Positions 8,690-16,642 of a stretch of 64,000 bases of DNA are shown here, piece after piece. The position numbers were made by a program, and so were the translations under genes. The DNA lies in NCBI RefSeq assembly GCF_008039555.1, contig NZ_VDUW01000003.1:186001-250000 (forward strand). Direction: 5' to 3'. The notes under the pieces are model-generated. The model searched no databases and was not told the DNA's origin. It saw nothing but the letters and a program-made list of their open reading frames with translations. This DNA comes from Cerasibacillus terrae. GTDB taxonomy: Bacteria; Bacillota; Bacilli; Bacillales; Amphibacillaceae. Every line of letters begins with the position of its first letter. Positions within the stretch are counted from its first letter, which is position 1.

Positions 8690-9398
8690 TTATTCTATAT
8701 ACTCGGTTGGTTCTAAATCAAAGTGGTTTACGTCACATTTTTGTTTGGCATCCTCAACTGTATTGATTTTTCCGTCGGTCTTGGTTGGACATGTAATAAA
8801 GGTTTCAATCTTTTTTTCGTCATCTATATAATTAAATGATGTGTCGATTTCTTTAGAGCGCCTTTGCAATTCCTGAAGTAAACTGGCATGTTGTTTCCAT
8901 TCCTTATCAGAATCTGCGAATGGTTTATTAATTGTAAAACTTACACTTAACAATGCATCTACTGTATCATATCGAGGAATGTATGGCCCTTTTACCATAT
9001 CGATTTTTGTGTCAATTACATAATCTGTATCAAATAAGTGAATTTCTGGATAAATATCTTTGTAGAAGGCATCTATATCTTCGTTGAGTTGTTCCGCCCA
9101 AACAACACCAGGAAAGGTATCCTCATATTTGTTTTCACTATAACCTTCATCAGCGTTAAATTCTAAAGAAGGTTCATTTTTTAGGTAAAATATGCCACCA
9201 TAACGCCCATCTTTAAAATTATAATACTTTTCTTTTAATATAAATTCTTGTTCATATTTCTTATCTAGATAATGCTCTAATTCTTTTGCGACTGCTACCT
9301 TTTTCCATGGTAGGCCTTGGAAAAAAAATATACAGTAATAATAAAGGCTATACCAGTATTAAAATAATCAACAGGAAAACTTTCCGCTTTTTCATCAT
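8690..9398 (-). pseudogene. Frameshifted secreted protein, YfjL-like
   Basis: The original start is clear: ATG ATG at 9398 with a GGAGG site, then MMKKRKVFLLIILILV, a signal-like start, ending at a stop near 9351. From about 9320 to 8690 a different frame is open without a stop for over 200 codons (PWKKVAVAKELEHYL..., YNFKDGRYGGIFYL...), resembling the YfjL-like secreted protein family. Two frame changes are needed, one near 9350-9360 and one at a run of eight A residues at 9321-9328. No usable start exists inside the long frame before 8998. It is therefore either a recent pseudogene, a phase-variable gene, or a sequencing error at the homopolymer. Confidence 0.7.
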
Positions 9399-9566
9399 TG
9401 ATTTCCTCCGATATGGATTAGAATAGTTGCTAAATTTTAAGATGAATCTATAATACATGTAAGGAGTGAAAATAATCAATCAATTTTTGACAAATAGATA
9501 ATCAGCATAGATGCTTTCACTCTTATGATTTATAGAGAAAACAATGATGGAAAGGGGATATCATAC

Positions 9567-9842
9567 ATGCATACGATTAAAAAAGGAACAAATCAACTTT
9601 ACATTGGTGACACAGAAGAAGAGGCAATAGCAAAAATTACATTCATACCAGAAGGGGATAAATTGATTGCTAATCATACATTCGTTTCTGAACAGCTACG
9701 AGGGCAAGGAATTGCTAAAAAGTTAACAGAAGAATTGGTCGCACATGCAAAGGAAGAAAATAAAAAAATCGTTCCAGAATGTTCTTATGTAGAAGTATTT
9801 ATGAAGCGATATAAAGAACATCAAGCTGTTTTTGTGAAATAA
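9567..9842 (+). CDS. Small GNAT-type N-acetyltransferase (YidJ-like)
   Basis: A 91-residue minimal GNAT fold. The acetyl-CoA pyrophosphate loop is visible as EQLRGQGIAKKL (residues about 45-56), preceded by two beta strands with the FIPEGDKLIANHTFV segment. Members of this short group (COG2388-type) acetylate unknown small substrates. The ATG at 9567 has AAAGGGG nine bases upstream; a longer reading from 9525 has none. It is a single-gene unit, probably a stable house gene of unknown substrate. Confidence 0.75.
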   Translation: MHTIKKGTNQLYIGDTEEEAIAKITFIPEGDKLIANHTFVSEQLRGQGIAKKLTEELVAHAKEENKKIVPECSYVEVFMKRYKEHQAVFVK

Positions 9843-9966
9843 TGTACAGTTAGTGTAGTATAGACGATGATTCATTCAACCGTATGACCATGGTGTGGCA
9901 TATTGAAAAGCGGATAGAAATTTTTCTTGTTTTTCCGTTCATAAAATGTTTATAATTCAACATAAA

Positions 9967-9982
9967 ATGTAAGCCCTTACAT
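9967..9982. promoter_or_regulatory. cre-like palindrome upstream of the PTS promoter
   Basis: ATGTAAG-CC-CTTACAT is a perfect 7-bp inverted repeat; TGTAAGCCCTTACA matches the CcpA cre consensus apart from one central base. It lies directly upstream of the -35 box at 9984. Confidence 0.55.
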
Positions 9983-9983
9983 A

Positions 9984-10012
9984 TTGAAATTTTAAGAAAG
10001 TAGTGCTATATT
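9984..10012 (+). promoter_or_regulatory. Sigma-A promoter of the PTS operon
   Basis: TTGAAA at 9984-9989, 17-base spacer, then TATATT at 10007-10012 with an extended -10 (TGC) directly before it. Transcription should start near 10019, just upstream of the RAT leader. Confidence 0.75.
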
Positions 10013-10030
10013 AAAGATAATTAAATATTG

Positions 10031-10111
10031 GTCACATGTTACTGACTTGAATCAGGCATGGAGATACTCTAGGAATCAATTCGCTTCTTTGGTATCCCAT
10101 GCCTTTTTCTT
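10031..10111 (+). promoter_or_regulatory. RAT antiterminator / overlapping intrinsic terminator
   Basis: The leader GTCACATGTTACTGACTTG followed by AATCAGGCATGG closely resembles the ribonucleic antiterminator (RAT) of the B. subtilis ptsG leader bound by GlcT. Its 3' half is the 5' arm of a terminator: GGCATGGAGATAC pairs with GGTATCCCATGCC, followed by TTTTTCTTT. The PRD antiterminator encoded as the second gene of this operon is the obvious protein that binds the RAT when the sugar is present. The 168 bases from here to the EIIA gene show nothing else I recognise. Confidence 0.85.
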
Positions 10112-10278
10112 TATAGTATTGATTATTTTTTTATCCAAGTAGTAGGAGGAGATTTAACCTCTTTGGAAATACAGAGAAAATATTCATTTGATTCAATTCT
10201 ACCTCATCATAAAAAAGGACTTTTTGGAAAACATAGGTATAAAAGTTTGATGAGTCCATCGAGAAGGGACGGAATACG

Positions 10279-10770
10279 ATGTTAAAAAGGTTATTTAAGA
10301 AGGAAAAAATAAAAACAATTCATGCACCATTATCAGGAAAGATTATTCCGTTAGAAGATGTTCCAGATCCCGTTTTTAGTCAAAAGATGATGGGGGAAGG
10401 AGTAGCCATTCAACCACATGAAGGAAAGGTATTATCACCTGTTGATGGTGAGGTAATTCAAGTAATTAAAACAAAGCATGCAATTGGTCTTCAAACAACA
10501 GATGGTGTGGAAGTGTTGATTCATATTGGACTAGAAACTGTGGATTTAAAAGGAGAAGGGTTTAACGTCCATGTTGCTACTGGGGATAAAGTGAAAGTAG
10601 GTCAATCCCTTATGGAATTTGATTTGGAGTTTATTCGTCAACATGCAAAGAGTATTATTACTCCAGTGGTTATCACGAATAGTAATGAAATAAATCAGTC
10701 TTTTACAGTGACAAACAATCAAGAGGTAAAAGCGATAGAGTCGATACTAATCACCCTTTCTAATCAATAG
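10279..10770 (+). CDS. PTS glucose-type EIIA protein
   Basis: A 163-residue EIIA-Glc domain. The phosphorylated histidine lies in EVLIHIGLETV (around residue 85), and the second conserved histidine region is GKVLSPVDGEVI to KTKHAIGLQ. It takes phosphate from HPr and passes it to the EIIB domain of the permease. It is the first gene of a three-gene operon controlled by the RAT leader. Separate EIIA is needed because the downstream permease has only EIIC and EIIB domains. Confidence 0.9.
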   Translation: MLKRLFKKEKIKTIHAPLSGKIIPLEDVPDPVFSQKMMGEGVAIQPHEGKVLSPVDGEVIQVIKTKHAIGLQTTDGVEVLIHIGLETVDLKGEGFNVHVATGDKVKVGQSLMEFDLEFIRQHAKSIITPVVITNSNEINQSFTVTNNQEVKAIESILITLSNQ

Positions 10771-10795
10771 ATTTAGATATAAGGATGTGGCTGTT

Positions 10796-11623
10796 ATGAA
10801 GATTAATAAAATACTAAATAATAATGCAGTCATGGTGAAGGAGACTGATAAAGAGAAGATAGTGGTCGGGTCTGGTGTTGGTTTTCAGAAGCGAAAAAAT
10901 GACCTAATCAATCCGAAAGCGATAGAGAAAATTTTTATACTCAAAGAAAATGAAAAGTTTGAACAGTTGCTGATGCGTATACCTGAAGTACACTTTATCC
11001 TTTCAGAGGAAATAATTTCCTATGCAGAAAACCAATTAGAAACAAGATTAAATGACCACATCCACTTAGCACTTACTGACCATCTCTCCTTTGCAATTGA
11101 AAGAGAAAGAAAAGGAATTTATTTAAAAAATAAATTATTGCCAGAAATTGAGGTGCTATACAAAGAAGAATTTGAAATAGGTCTTTGGGCCATTCAACAT
11201 ATCCAAGCAAATTTAGGTATTGAAATGTCGATAGATGAGGCAGCTTTCATCGCCCTTCATATTCATACAATGAAAATTAGGGGAGGTGATTTAAAAGAAA
11301 CAGTCAAGCAAACAGCCGTAGTAAGAGAAATGGTGGATATGATTGAACAGTATTTGGAAAGGGAAATTTCAAGGTCAGGATTGGCCTACGAACGACTCGT
11401 CACCCATCTATATTATATGTTGGGTCGCGTGGGGCATCATGGTGCTCATGCATTAGATCAAGAAATGCTTGCGATGATTAAGAAGAAATATATCACATCT
11501 TATTCTTGTTCCCAACAAGTTACTAAAAAGGTAGCTAGTGTTTTTGGTATTGATTTTCCAGAAGAAGAATTAGGCTATATCACGCTCCATATTGAACGCT
11601 TAAGAATGAATTTATTGGAATGA
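10796..11623 (+). CDS. PRD-containing transcription antiterminator (LicT/SacT/GlcT family)
   Basis: The 275-residue protein has an N-terminal co-antiterminator RNA-binding domain (MKINKILNNNAVMV, residues 1-55) and two PTS regulation domains with their phosphorylatable histidines (DHLSFAIER and ALHIHTMK in PRD1; THLYYMLGR and ITLHIERLR in PRD2). It binds the RAT upstream of the operon and prevents termination. The RAT resembles the GlcT target although the protein is more LicT-like in its first residues. The ATG at 10796 has AAGGA ten bases upstream. Confidence 0.9.
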   Translation: MKINKILNNNAVMVKETDKEKIVVGSGVGFQKRKNDLINPKAIEKIFILKENEKFEQLLMRIPEVHFILSEEIISYAENQLETRLNDHIHLALTDHLSFAIERERKGIYLKNKLLPEIEVLYKEEFEIGLWAIQHIQANLGIEMSIDEAAFIALHIHTMKIRGGDLKETVKQTAVVREMVDMIEQYLEREISRSGLAYERLVTHLYYMLGRVGHHGAHALDQEMLAMIKKKYITSYSCSQQVTKKVASVFGIDFPEEELGYITLHIERLRMNLLE

Positions 11624-11755
11624 TTATTAAATTTAATTATGATGTAGGAAAATGAGTAACAGTTGTTATATCGGTATTTGGAACAATTATTTTTGGATGT
11701 TGCTTTTTCATTATGTTGTAGGCGAATATATTAAAAATGATAGGAGGAAAAGGAA

Positions 11756-13198
11756 ATGATGAAAGCGCTACAAAGGCTAGGTCGAGCAATTATGTTACCT
11801 GTTGCTGTTTTACCAGCAGCAGCGATATTAGCTGGGATTGGAAACTGGATTTTGGGTTTTTGGGAAGGTAATGTTGCCGGTACTTTCCTATTAAATGCAG
11901 GAACCGCAATCCTTGGTCATTTAGGTATTATATTTGCTGTTGGTATTGCCATCGGATTATCTAAAGACAAACATGGTGCAGCAGGATTAAGTGGATTAAC
12001 CGGATTCCTTGTTGTTACGTCATTAATCTCTGTTGATTCTGTTGCTAGTTTAACAGGTGTTGATCCAGAAACAGTTAATGCAGCATTTACACAAAATACA
12101 AATGTATTTATTGGAATTATAGCAGGTATTATCTCAGCGATGATGTATAACCGTTTCAGTGATGTACAGTTACCTGATGCGCTTGCTTTCTTTAGTGGAA
12201 AAAGGCTCGCGCCAATTATGTCAGCAGCTGCAATGGTTGTTGTTGCCGGTATTTTGTTCTTTGTTTGGCCCGTTATTTACTCCTGGCTAGTCTCATTCGG
12301 GACAGCAATCAGTGGTCTAGGTGCAGCTGGTGCTGGACTATATGGATTCTTTAACCGTCTTTTAATTCCTACTGGTTTACATCATGCCCTTAACTCTGTA
12401 TTCTGGTTTGATGTTGCTGGAATCAATGATATAGGTAAATTCCTAGCAAGTGAAGGGGAGAAAGGGGTTACCGGTATGTACCAAGCTGGATTTTTCCCAA
12501 TCATGATGTTTGGTTTACCTGCCGCAGCGCTTGCTATGTATCATACAGCTAAAACGAAACGCAAAAAACAAGCAGCATCTTTAATGTTAGCAGCTGCATT
12601 TGCCTCATTTTTTACTGGTGTTACAGAACCATTAGAGTTTTCATTCATGTTCCTAGCTCCAGCATTATATGTTGTTCATGCTTTACTAACAGGATTATCC
12701 TTATTTATAGCAGCAACATTCCAGTGGACATCCGGTTTTGGCTTTAGTGCCGGATTTGTGGATTATACATTAAGTTTCGCTAATGACATTGCAAATAAAC
12801 CATATATGCTTATTGTGCAAGGACTTGTCTTTGCAGTTATTTACTACTTCTTGTTTCTTTTCTTGATTAGAGTATTTGATTTAAAAACACCAGGACGAGA
12901 GGATGAAGAACTTGTAGCAGAAACAGGACAAGGAAGAGAAGGTATAAAAGAAAACCGTTTCGAAGTTATGGCAGCCCAAATCTATGAAGGATTAGGGGGC
13001 GATGACAACGTTGTTTCTGTTGATTATTGTACATCCAGATTACGTGTTGAAGTAAAAGATATGAATAAAGTAGACGAAGCAAAAATTAAAGCAACCGGAG
13101 TTCCAGGAACAAACATTGTAGGAAAACATAATATTCAAGTTATTGTTGGAACAAATGTTCAATTTGTGGCAGATGAAATAAATAAAATTCGAAGTTAA
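11756..13198 (+). CDS. nagE: PTS N-acetylglucosamine-type EIICB permease
   Basis: A 480-residue EIICB protein. The EIIC domain has about 10 membrane helices and the sequence GLHHALNSVFWF that is typical of GlcNAc permeases (NagE/NagP) rather than PtsG. The C-terminal EIIB domain holds the phosphocysteine in DYCTSRLRV. It imports and phosphorylates N-acetylglucosamine (or glucose) using the EIIA encoded two genes upstream. Start ATG at 11756 follows AGGAGG. A 132-base gap separates it from the antiterminator gene with no clear terminator, so the three genes are likely one operon. Confidence 0.85.
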   Translation: MMKALQRLGRAIMLPVAVLPAAAILAGIGNWILGFWEGNVAGTFLLNAGTAILGHLGIIFAVGIAIGLSKDKHGAAGLSGLTGFLVVTSLISVDSVASLTGVDPETVNAAFTQNTNVFIGIIAGIISAMMYNRFSDVQLPDALAFFSGKRLAPIMSAAAMVVVAGILFFVWPVIYSWLVSFGTAISGLGAAGAGLYGFFNRLLIPTGLHHALNSVFWFDVAGINDIGKFLASEGEKGVTGMYQAGFFPIMMFGLPAAALAMYHTAKTKRKKQAASLMLAAAFASFFTGVTEPLEFSFMFLAPALYVVHALLTGLSLFIAATFQWTSGFGFSAGFVDYTLSFANDIANKPYMLIVQGLVFAVIYYFLFLFLIRVFDLKTPGREDEELVAETGQGREGIKENRFEVMAAQIYEGLGGDDNVVSVDYCTSRLRVEVKDMNKVDEAKIKATGVPGTNIVGKHNIQVIVGTNVQFVADEINKIRS

Positions 13199-13220
13199 AA
13201 ATAAAAGAGATAGAAATGGT

Positions 13221-13250
13221 AAAAGGCTTGGATATTTCCAAGCCTTTTTG
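13221..13250 (+). terminator. Intrinsic terminator of the PTS operon
   Basis: AAAAGGCTTGGA and TCCAAGCCTTTT form a 12-bp stem with a TATT loop and a T tail. Confidence 0.9.
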
Positions 13251-13314
13251 CACACATCTCCAGATCCTCAGCTAGTTCCATTTAATTCGCTCCTTATAGG
13301 AATCTGTCTGTGTT

Positions 13315-14301
13315 TTATAACGGCGCTTTTTCAACAATTCTTCCTTTTCTACCTTTTGTAGCTTTTGCATATTTTAATGAATGGATAATTGCATCCTCCG
13401 TTGATTCTACTACTGCTTGGAAAAGCTTTTCCATCAACGGATGAGCATCCCGAACATAAGTAAACGAATCAAATTTACAGTCCTGGGTGTGCTGTTCAAG
13501 GTTGGCATTCGAGAAAGCAATGGCGATATCTCCACTTCCATTTGCAATGACACTCCCAGTTCTGGCAAGACCTGCAGTTGCTCTTTTTGCTAGACGTTTT
13601 AATTGTCTATCATAAAGCGGTGCATCTGTCCCGATGATTATCATGATGGATCCGTCTGGTGTCTTCTGTTTAACACTACTCCAATCAGCAAACAATGCTT
13701 GCTCCCTTTTGCCAAAATTACTTAACACAAGTACGCCGACTGTATAATCTCCATCCTCGTCCAAAATAACTCGTGAGGCCGAACCAATTCCCCCTTTATA
13801 GCCATAACAAATCATACCCTTTCCAGCACCAACAGCACCTTGTTTAATTGGCTCATTTGAAGCATTTTCAATTGCTTGAATCGCGTGCTCTGGTTTTACA
13901 GCTTGTAATCGCATCGAATTTAAATAACTGTCATTACATTCTCCAACGACAATATTTAATGAACTTGCCGTGTCTCCAATGGCGGGATTCTTGTCTAACA
14001 TATATGATAATGTTCCTTGTAAAACAGTTCCGACACTGAATGTGTTTGTCAGCATAATCGGGGATTCTAAGAAACCCAGCTCATCTACTTGAATAAGACC
14101 TGTCGTTTTACCGAATCCATTGATAATGTGAGAAGCTGCAGGTATTTTATTCGTAAATAAATTTCCACCATGGGGCAAAATAGCCGTTACCCCAGTACAA
14201 ACTGTATCGACATCATTTAATTTTTCGTACAAAGTCACATGACCAACTCGAACCCCAGGGACATCGGTAATATCATTATGCTTTCCAGAAGGTAACTTCA
14301 A
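13315..14301 (-). CDS. P1 family (DmpA/S58) aminopeptidase
   Basis: The 328-residue protein belongs to the DmpA family of self-cleaving Ntn-type aminopeptidases. Diagnostic segments are DVPGVRVGH near the N-terminus, GAVGAGKGMICYGYKGGIG (residues about 155-173), and the autocleavage site DG-SIMIIIGTDAPL, where Ser218 becomes the N-terminal nucleophile of the second chain. Family members remove D-amino acids or beta-amino acids from peptides. Start ATG at 14301 has an excellent AAAGGAGG site. It is a single-gene unit. Substrate preference cannot be read from sequence. Confidence 0.85.
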   Translation of the reverse strand: MKLPSGKHNDITDVPGVRVGHVTLYEKLNDVDTVCTGVTAILPHGGNLFTNKIPAASHIINGFGKTTGLIQVDELGFLESPIMLTNTFSVGTVLQGTLSYMLDKNPAIGDTASSLNIVVGECNDSYLNSMRLQAVKPEHAIQAIENASNEPIKQGAVGAGKGMICYGYKGGIGSASRVILDEDGDYTVGVLVLSNFGKREQALFADWSSVKQKTPDGSIMIIIGTDAPLYDRQLKRLAKRATAGLARTGSVIANGSGDIAIAFSNANLEQHTQDCKFDSFTYVRDAHPLMEKLFQAVVESTEDAIIHSLKYAKATKGRKGRIVEKAPL

Positions 14302-14489
14302 TGGAAAAACCTCCTTTATATATTGGCGTTTCGGAATAATTTTGAAAATAATTTCTAATAGAATCGTACCATCATACGTGAAACAGAACTAGTCTTTTTA
14401 ATGAAAATCATTCAAAATATTATGTATATATATAATATTTAGGAAGTCGGATATATTATCGAGTCCTGGATATATTGGAGGGGAGAGTA

Positions 14490-15117
14490 ATGGGAAAGTG
14501 GAAAACGCTGCAATCTAATTATTCACGGTGAGCGCTTATTATATGATGAAAACTATAAAGTAAACAAAAATTGATACTTGTAAAATGGGGGAGCCTAGAA
14601 TTTTTGTAAAGCTCCCGATGCGACAAATGAAAAAGAGGTATCCCATTTTTATGAAGGAGTGCATAGCGATTTTACACGAAGAATTTCCTATGATACATTC
14701 CTACGTAAATACACGATGACAAAATCAGCCGAATATTTTCTTGGGTATTACACACATTTAATTGCTGATGATTTGTGGTTGACTGGTTTTTACCTACCAT
14801 GGTTAAAAAACCGGATGGAAAATGATAAACAAGTATTTACACGTTATCATAACGATTTTCGTTTATTAAATGGAAAATTATTACGATATTATCGAATGGG
14901 GTTAGAGTTAACAGACGGATTAGAACATGTTTTCATCCCTGACTTAGACGAAGTTCCAGCAAAAAATGTAAAAGCTTTTCTTCCACATTTAAAGCAAGAT
15001 ATGGAAAATAGCCAAAAAGATACAGACGAACCTCTGCAAGTATTTACATTAGAGCAGATAATTGGATATATTGAAACAAGTGTGGAAAAAGGGATTTTTT
15101 ATGTTAATAAAGGTTGA
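14490..15117 (+). pseudogene. Decayed hydrolase gene (zinc-dependent phospholipase C-like family)
   Basis: From 14599 to 15117 a frame is open that includes APDATNEKEVSHFYEG, then GYYTHLIADDLW, FYLPWLKNR and YHNDFRLLNGKLL, a set I associate with Bacillus proteins annotated as zinc-dependent phospholipase C-like hydrolases. The normal N-terminal third is missing: an in-frame TAG sits at 14596, and upstream an ATG at 14490 with a GGAGGGGAG site leads only to a 13-codon peptide. A GTG at 14659 could in principle start a 152-residue fragment but lacks the conserved His/Asp region before it. I read this as a 5'-decayed gene. Confidence 0.65.
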
Positions 15118-15147
15118 AAAATATGCAGGTGATTTATCGCAGATTAA

Positions 15148-15274
15148 CTGGCTGTAAGACTCCACTTTAAGAATTCGAGATACCCAAGAATTATAAGTGG
15201 AGGATCAACAGCCAGTAAAGGCCCGATTCGTTCAACTAACAATCAGTGGGAGATGAAGAAAACTCCCACTGATT
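15148..15274. repeat. Structured palindromic element, IS200/IS605-end-like or MITE
   Basis: Three nested or adjacent perfect stems are visible: CTGGCTGT/ACAGCCAG (15148-15155 with 15208-15215), inside it CTCCACTT/AAGTGGAG (15160-15167 with 15195-15202), and then AATCAGTGGGAG/CTCCCACTGATT (15241-15252 with 15263-15274). The connecting sequence GGCCCGATTCGTTCAACTAA resembles the region at the right end of TnpB-carrying IS200/IS605-type elements in Bacillaceae, as far as I recall. No transposase or TnpB frame is present here. It could be a solo end, a palindrome-associated element or a structured RNA. Confidence 0.5.
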
Positions 15275-15351
15275 GAAGTTTTACTTTATCAAAAAAAAGA
15301 CATATTTTAAATTCTAGAAAAAAGAAGCTGAGACAAAATGATATGATCCAT

Positions 15352-15392
15352 AAATAAAACCGAACGTTTTCGATGAACGTTCGGTTTTATTT
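15352..15392. terminator. Strong bidirectional terminator-like hairpin
   Basis: AAATAAAACCGAACGTT and AACGTTCGGTTTTATTT form a 17-bp perfect stem with a 7-base loop. No intact gene ends immediately before it on the plus strand. Confidence 0.75.
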
Positions 15393-15440
15393 CTATTTTA
15401 CTTATTTCCTTTAATGGAACTTAAACATCTCTTAATATGT

Positions 15441-15740
15441 CAATTCTTCTCAAAACGGGTAAAAAATAGTACATAATCGTTCCCAGATTTACCATTTTTC
15501 TCAAAATAGGTAAAGATTAGAGCGTAATCGTTCCCAGATTTACCATTTTTCTCAAAATAGGTAAAGATTAGAGCGTAATCGTTCCCAGATTTACCATTTT
15601 TCTCAAAATAGGTAAAGATTAGAGCGTAATCATTCCCAAATTTACCATTTTCCTCAAAATAGGTAAAGATTAGAGCCAAACGTTCCCAGATTTACCGGTT
15701 CCCTCCAAATTTAGTGAAAATAAGAGCATAACATCTTTAA
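15441..15740. repeat. 51-bp tandem repeat array, about five units
   Basis: Units of 51 bp follow each other without spacers at 15491-15541, 15542-15592, 15593-15643 and 15644-15693 (50 bp), with a diverged partial unit before (from 15444) and after (to about 15740). Each contains CTCAAAATAGGTAAAGATTA and TCGTTCCCAGATTTACCATT. Because 51 is a multiple of three, the minus strand reads as a repeat of ALIFTYFEKNGKSGNDY, but there is no ribosome binding site, so I do not call a protein. The central units are almost identical, which suggests recent expansion or homogenisation. Confidence 0.8.
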
Positions 15741-15806
15741 TGTTCGGCTTATTCATTGCGTGGTCATAGTCCCTTTTCCATGAAGCTAGAACCATAAACA
15801 TTCATT

Positions 15807-16325
15807 CTATCTCCTATATTCCTTTTCCACTCCATTTGTGTATTCAATGGATAATTCAATCCTGGCATTATCTGGAATATCGAAGGTTTTAATGACCAAA
15901 TCCAGAACCTCATCATCAGCTGTACTTTCATCAATATTGAAATCGGCGAATATAGGATCTAACTTTTCCAAGGCCTTTTTACCTTTCAGATTGATATCTT
16001 GTAGCTGATCACTATAAGATGATTCCACTTCATTTTCCTCATGGTCATAATCTACTTCGATAACATCTTCTTTTCCATCATGGTCTACATCTAAATCGAA
16101 TTCCTTAAAAGCATAAGGAGTTGCAGCGGATTCAGGAGTTGCTTTGTCATCTTTTGTTTTCTTCTCGTTTTCCTCTTGAGGTTGTTTGGTTAATTTTCCT
16201 TGTTCATCTTCAGGTAGAGATGAGTCCTTAGGTGGATTAGTCACCTTATCACCTGCTACACAAGCTGTTGTTACGAATAAAATGGACATACTTATAAAAA
16301 TGCCACGTATGATATTACCTAACAA
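15807..16325 (-). CDS. YusW-like lipoprotein
   Basis: The 172-residue protein has a signal peptide ending in a lipobox (FVTTAC, Cys at about residue 22), so it should be lipid-anchored outside the membrane. A low-complexity Glu/Lys/Pro linker follows, then a YusW-like domain with SYSDQLQDINLKGKKALEKL and a C-terminal IELSIEYTNG strand. The start is a TTG at 16325 with AAAGGAG upstream. Function is unknown. It is a monocistronic gene; the 51-bp repeat array begins just after its stop. Confidence 0.75.
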   Translation of the reverse strand: MLGNIIRGIFISMSILFVTTACVAGDKVTNPPKDSSLPEDEQGKLTKQPQEENEKKTKDDKATPESAATPYAFKEFDLDVDHDGKEDVIEVDYDHEENEVESSYSDQLQDINLKGKKALEKLDPIFADFNIDESTADDEVLDLVIKTFDIPDNARIELSIEYTNGVEKEYRR

Positions 16326-16575
16326 ATCAAATCACTCCTTTGTATCTTAATATTCCCTTAGAAGCTAAAAATAATCAAAAAATCAGCGTGTGTCAAACAA
16401 AATCATGCTTCAGAATCGTATCCAATGCCAATCAAGAGAACCTATGATAAGATGAATGCAGATTTTATCTAAAAAGATATATAGGAACCTATTGAATGCG
16501 GGGATGGAATCCATTTTTGAAAAAATCCACCAAACAATTCTTCGGTTTACAAATAAAATTGCATCTTTTTTAGTA

Positions 16576-16609
16576 CTTTCATCAAACTTTCACAAACAAC
16601 TTGTATGAT
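16576..16609 (+). promoter_or_regulatory. Direct-repeat operator plus -10 box before the ccdA operon
   Basis: CTTTCATCAAA (16576-16586) and CTTTCACAAAC (16587-16597) are head-to-tail 11-bp repeats, the layout bound by OmpR/PhoB-type regulators. They occupy the -35 region of a TATGAT -10 box at 16604-16609. The response regulator at 18722 in the same operon is the likely binder. The rest of the 317-base gap before 16643 shows nothing else. Confidence 0.5.
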
Positions 16610-16642
16610 AGATAGTGATATGAGCAATTGGAGGAAAATGAT

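Noticed and set aside
15440..15679. 79-codon minus-strand frame made of 17-residue repeats
   Set aside because: Explained by the 51-bp tandem repeat with a period divisible by three; no ribosome binding site, no promoter, ends diverge without protein-like boundaries.
15441..15740. Possible CRISPR array
   Set aside because: The units follow each other without unique spacers and no cas gene is near.
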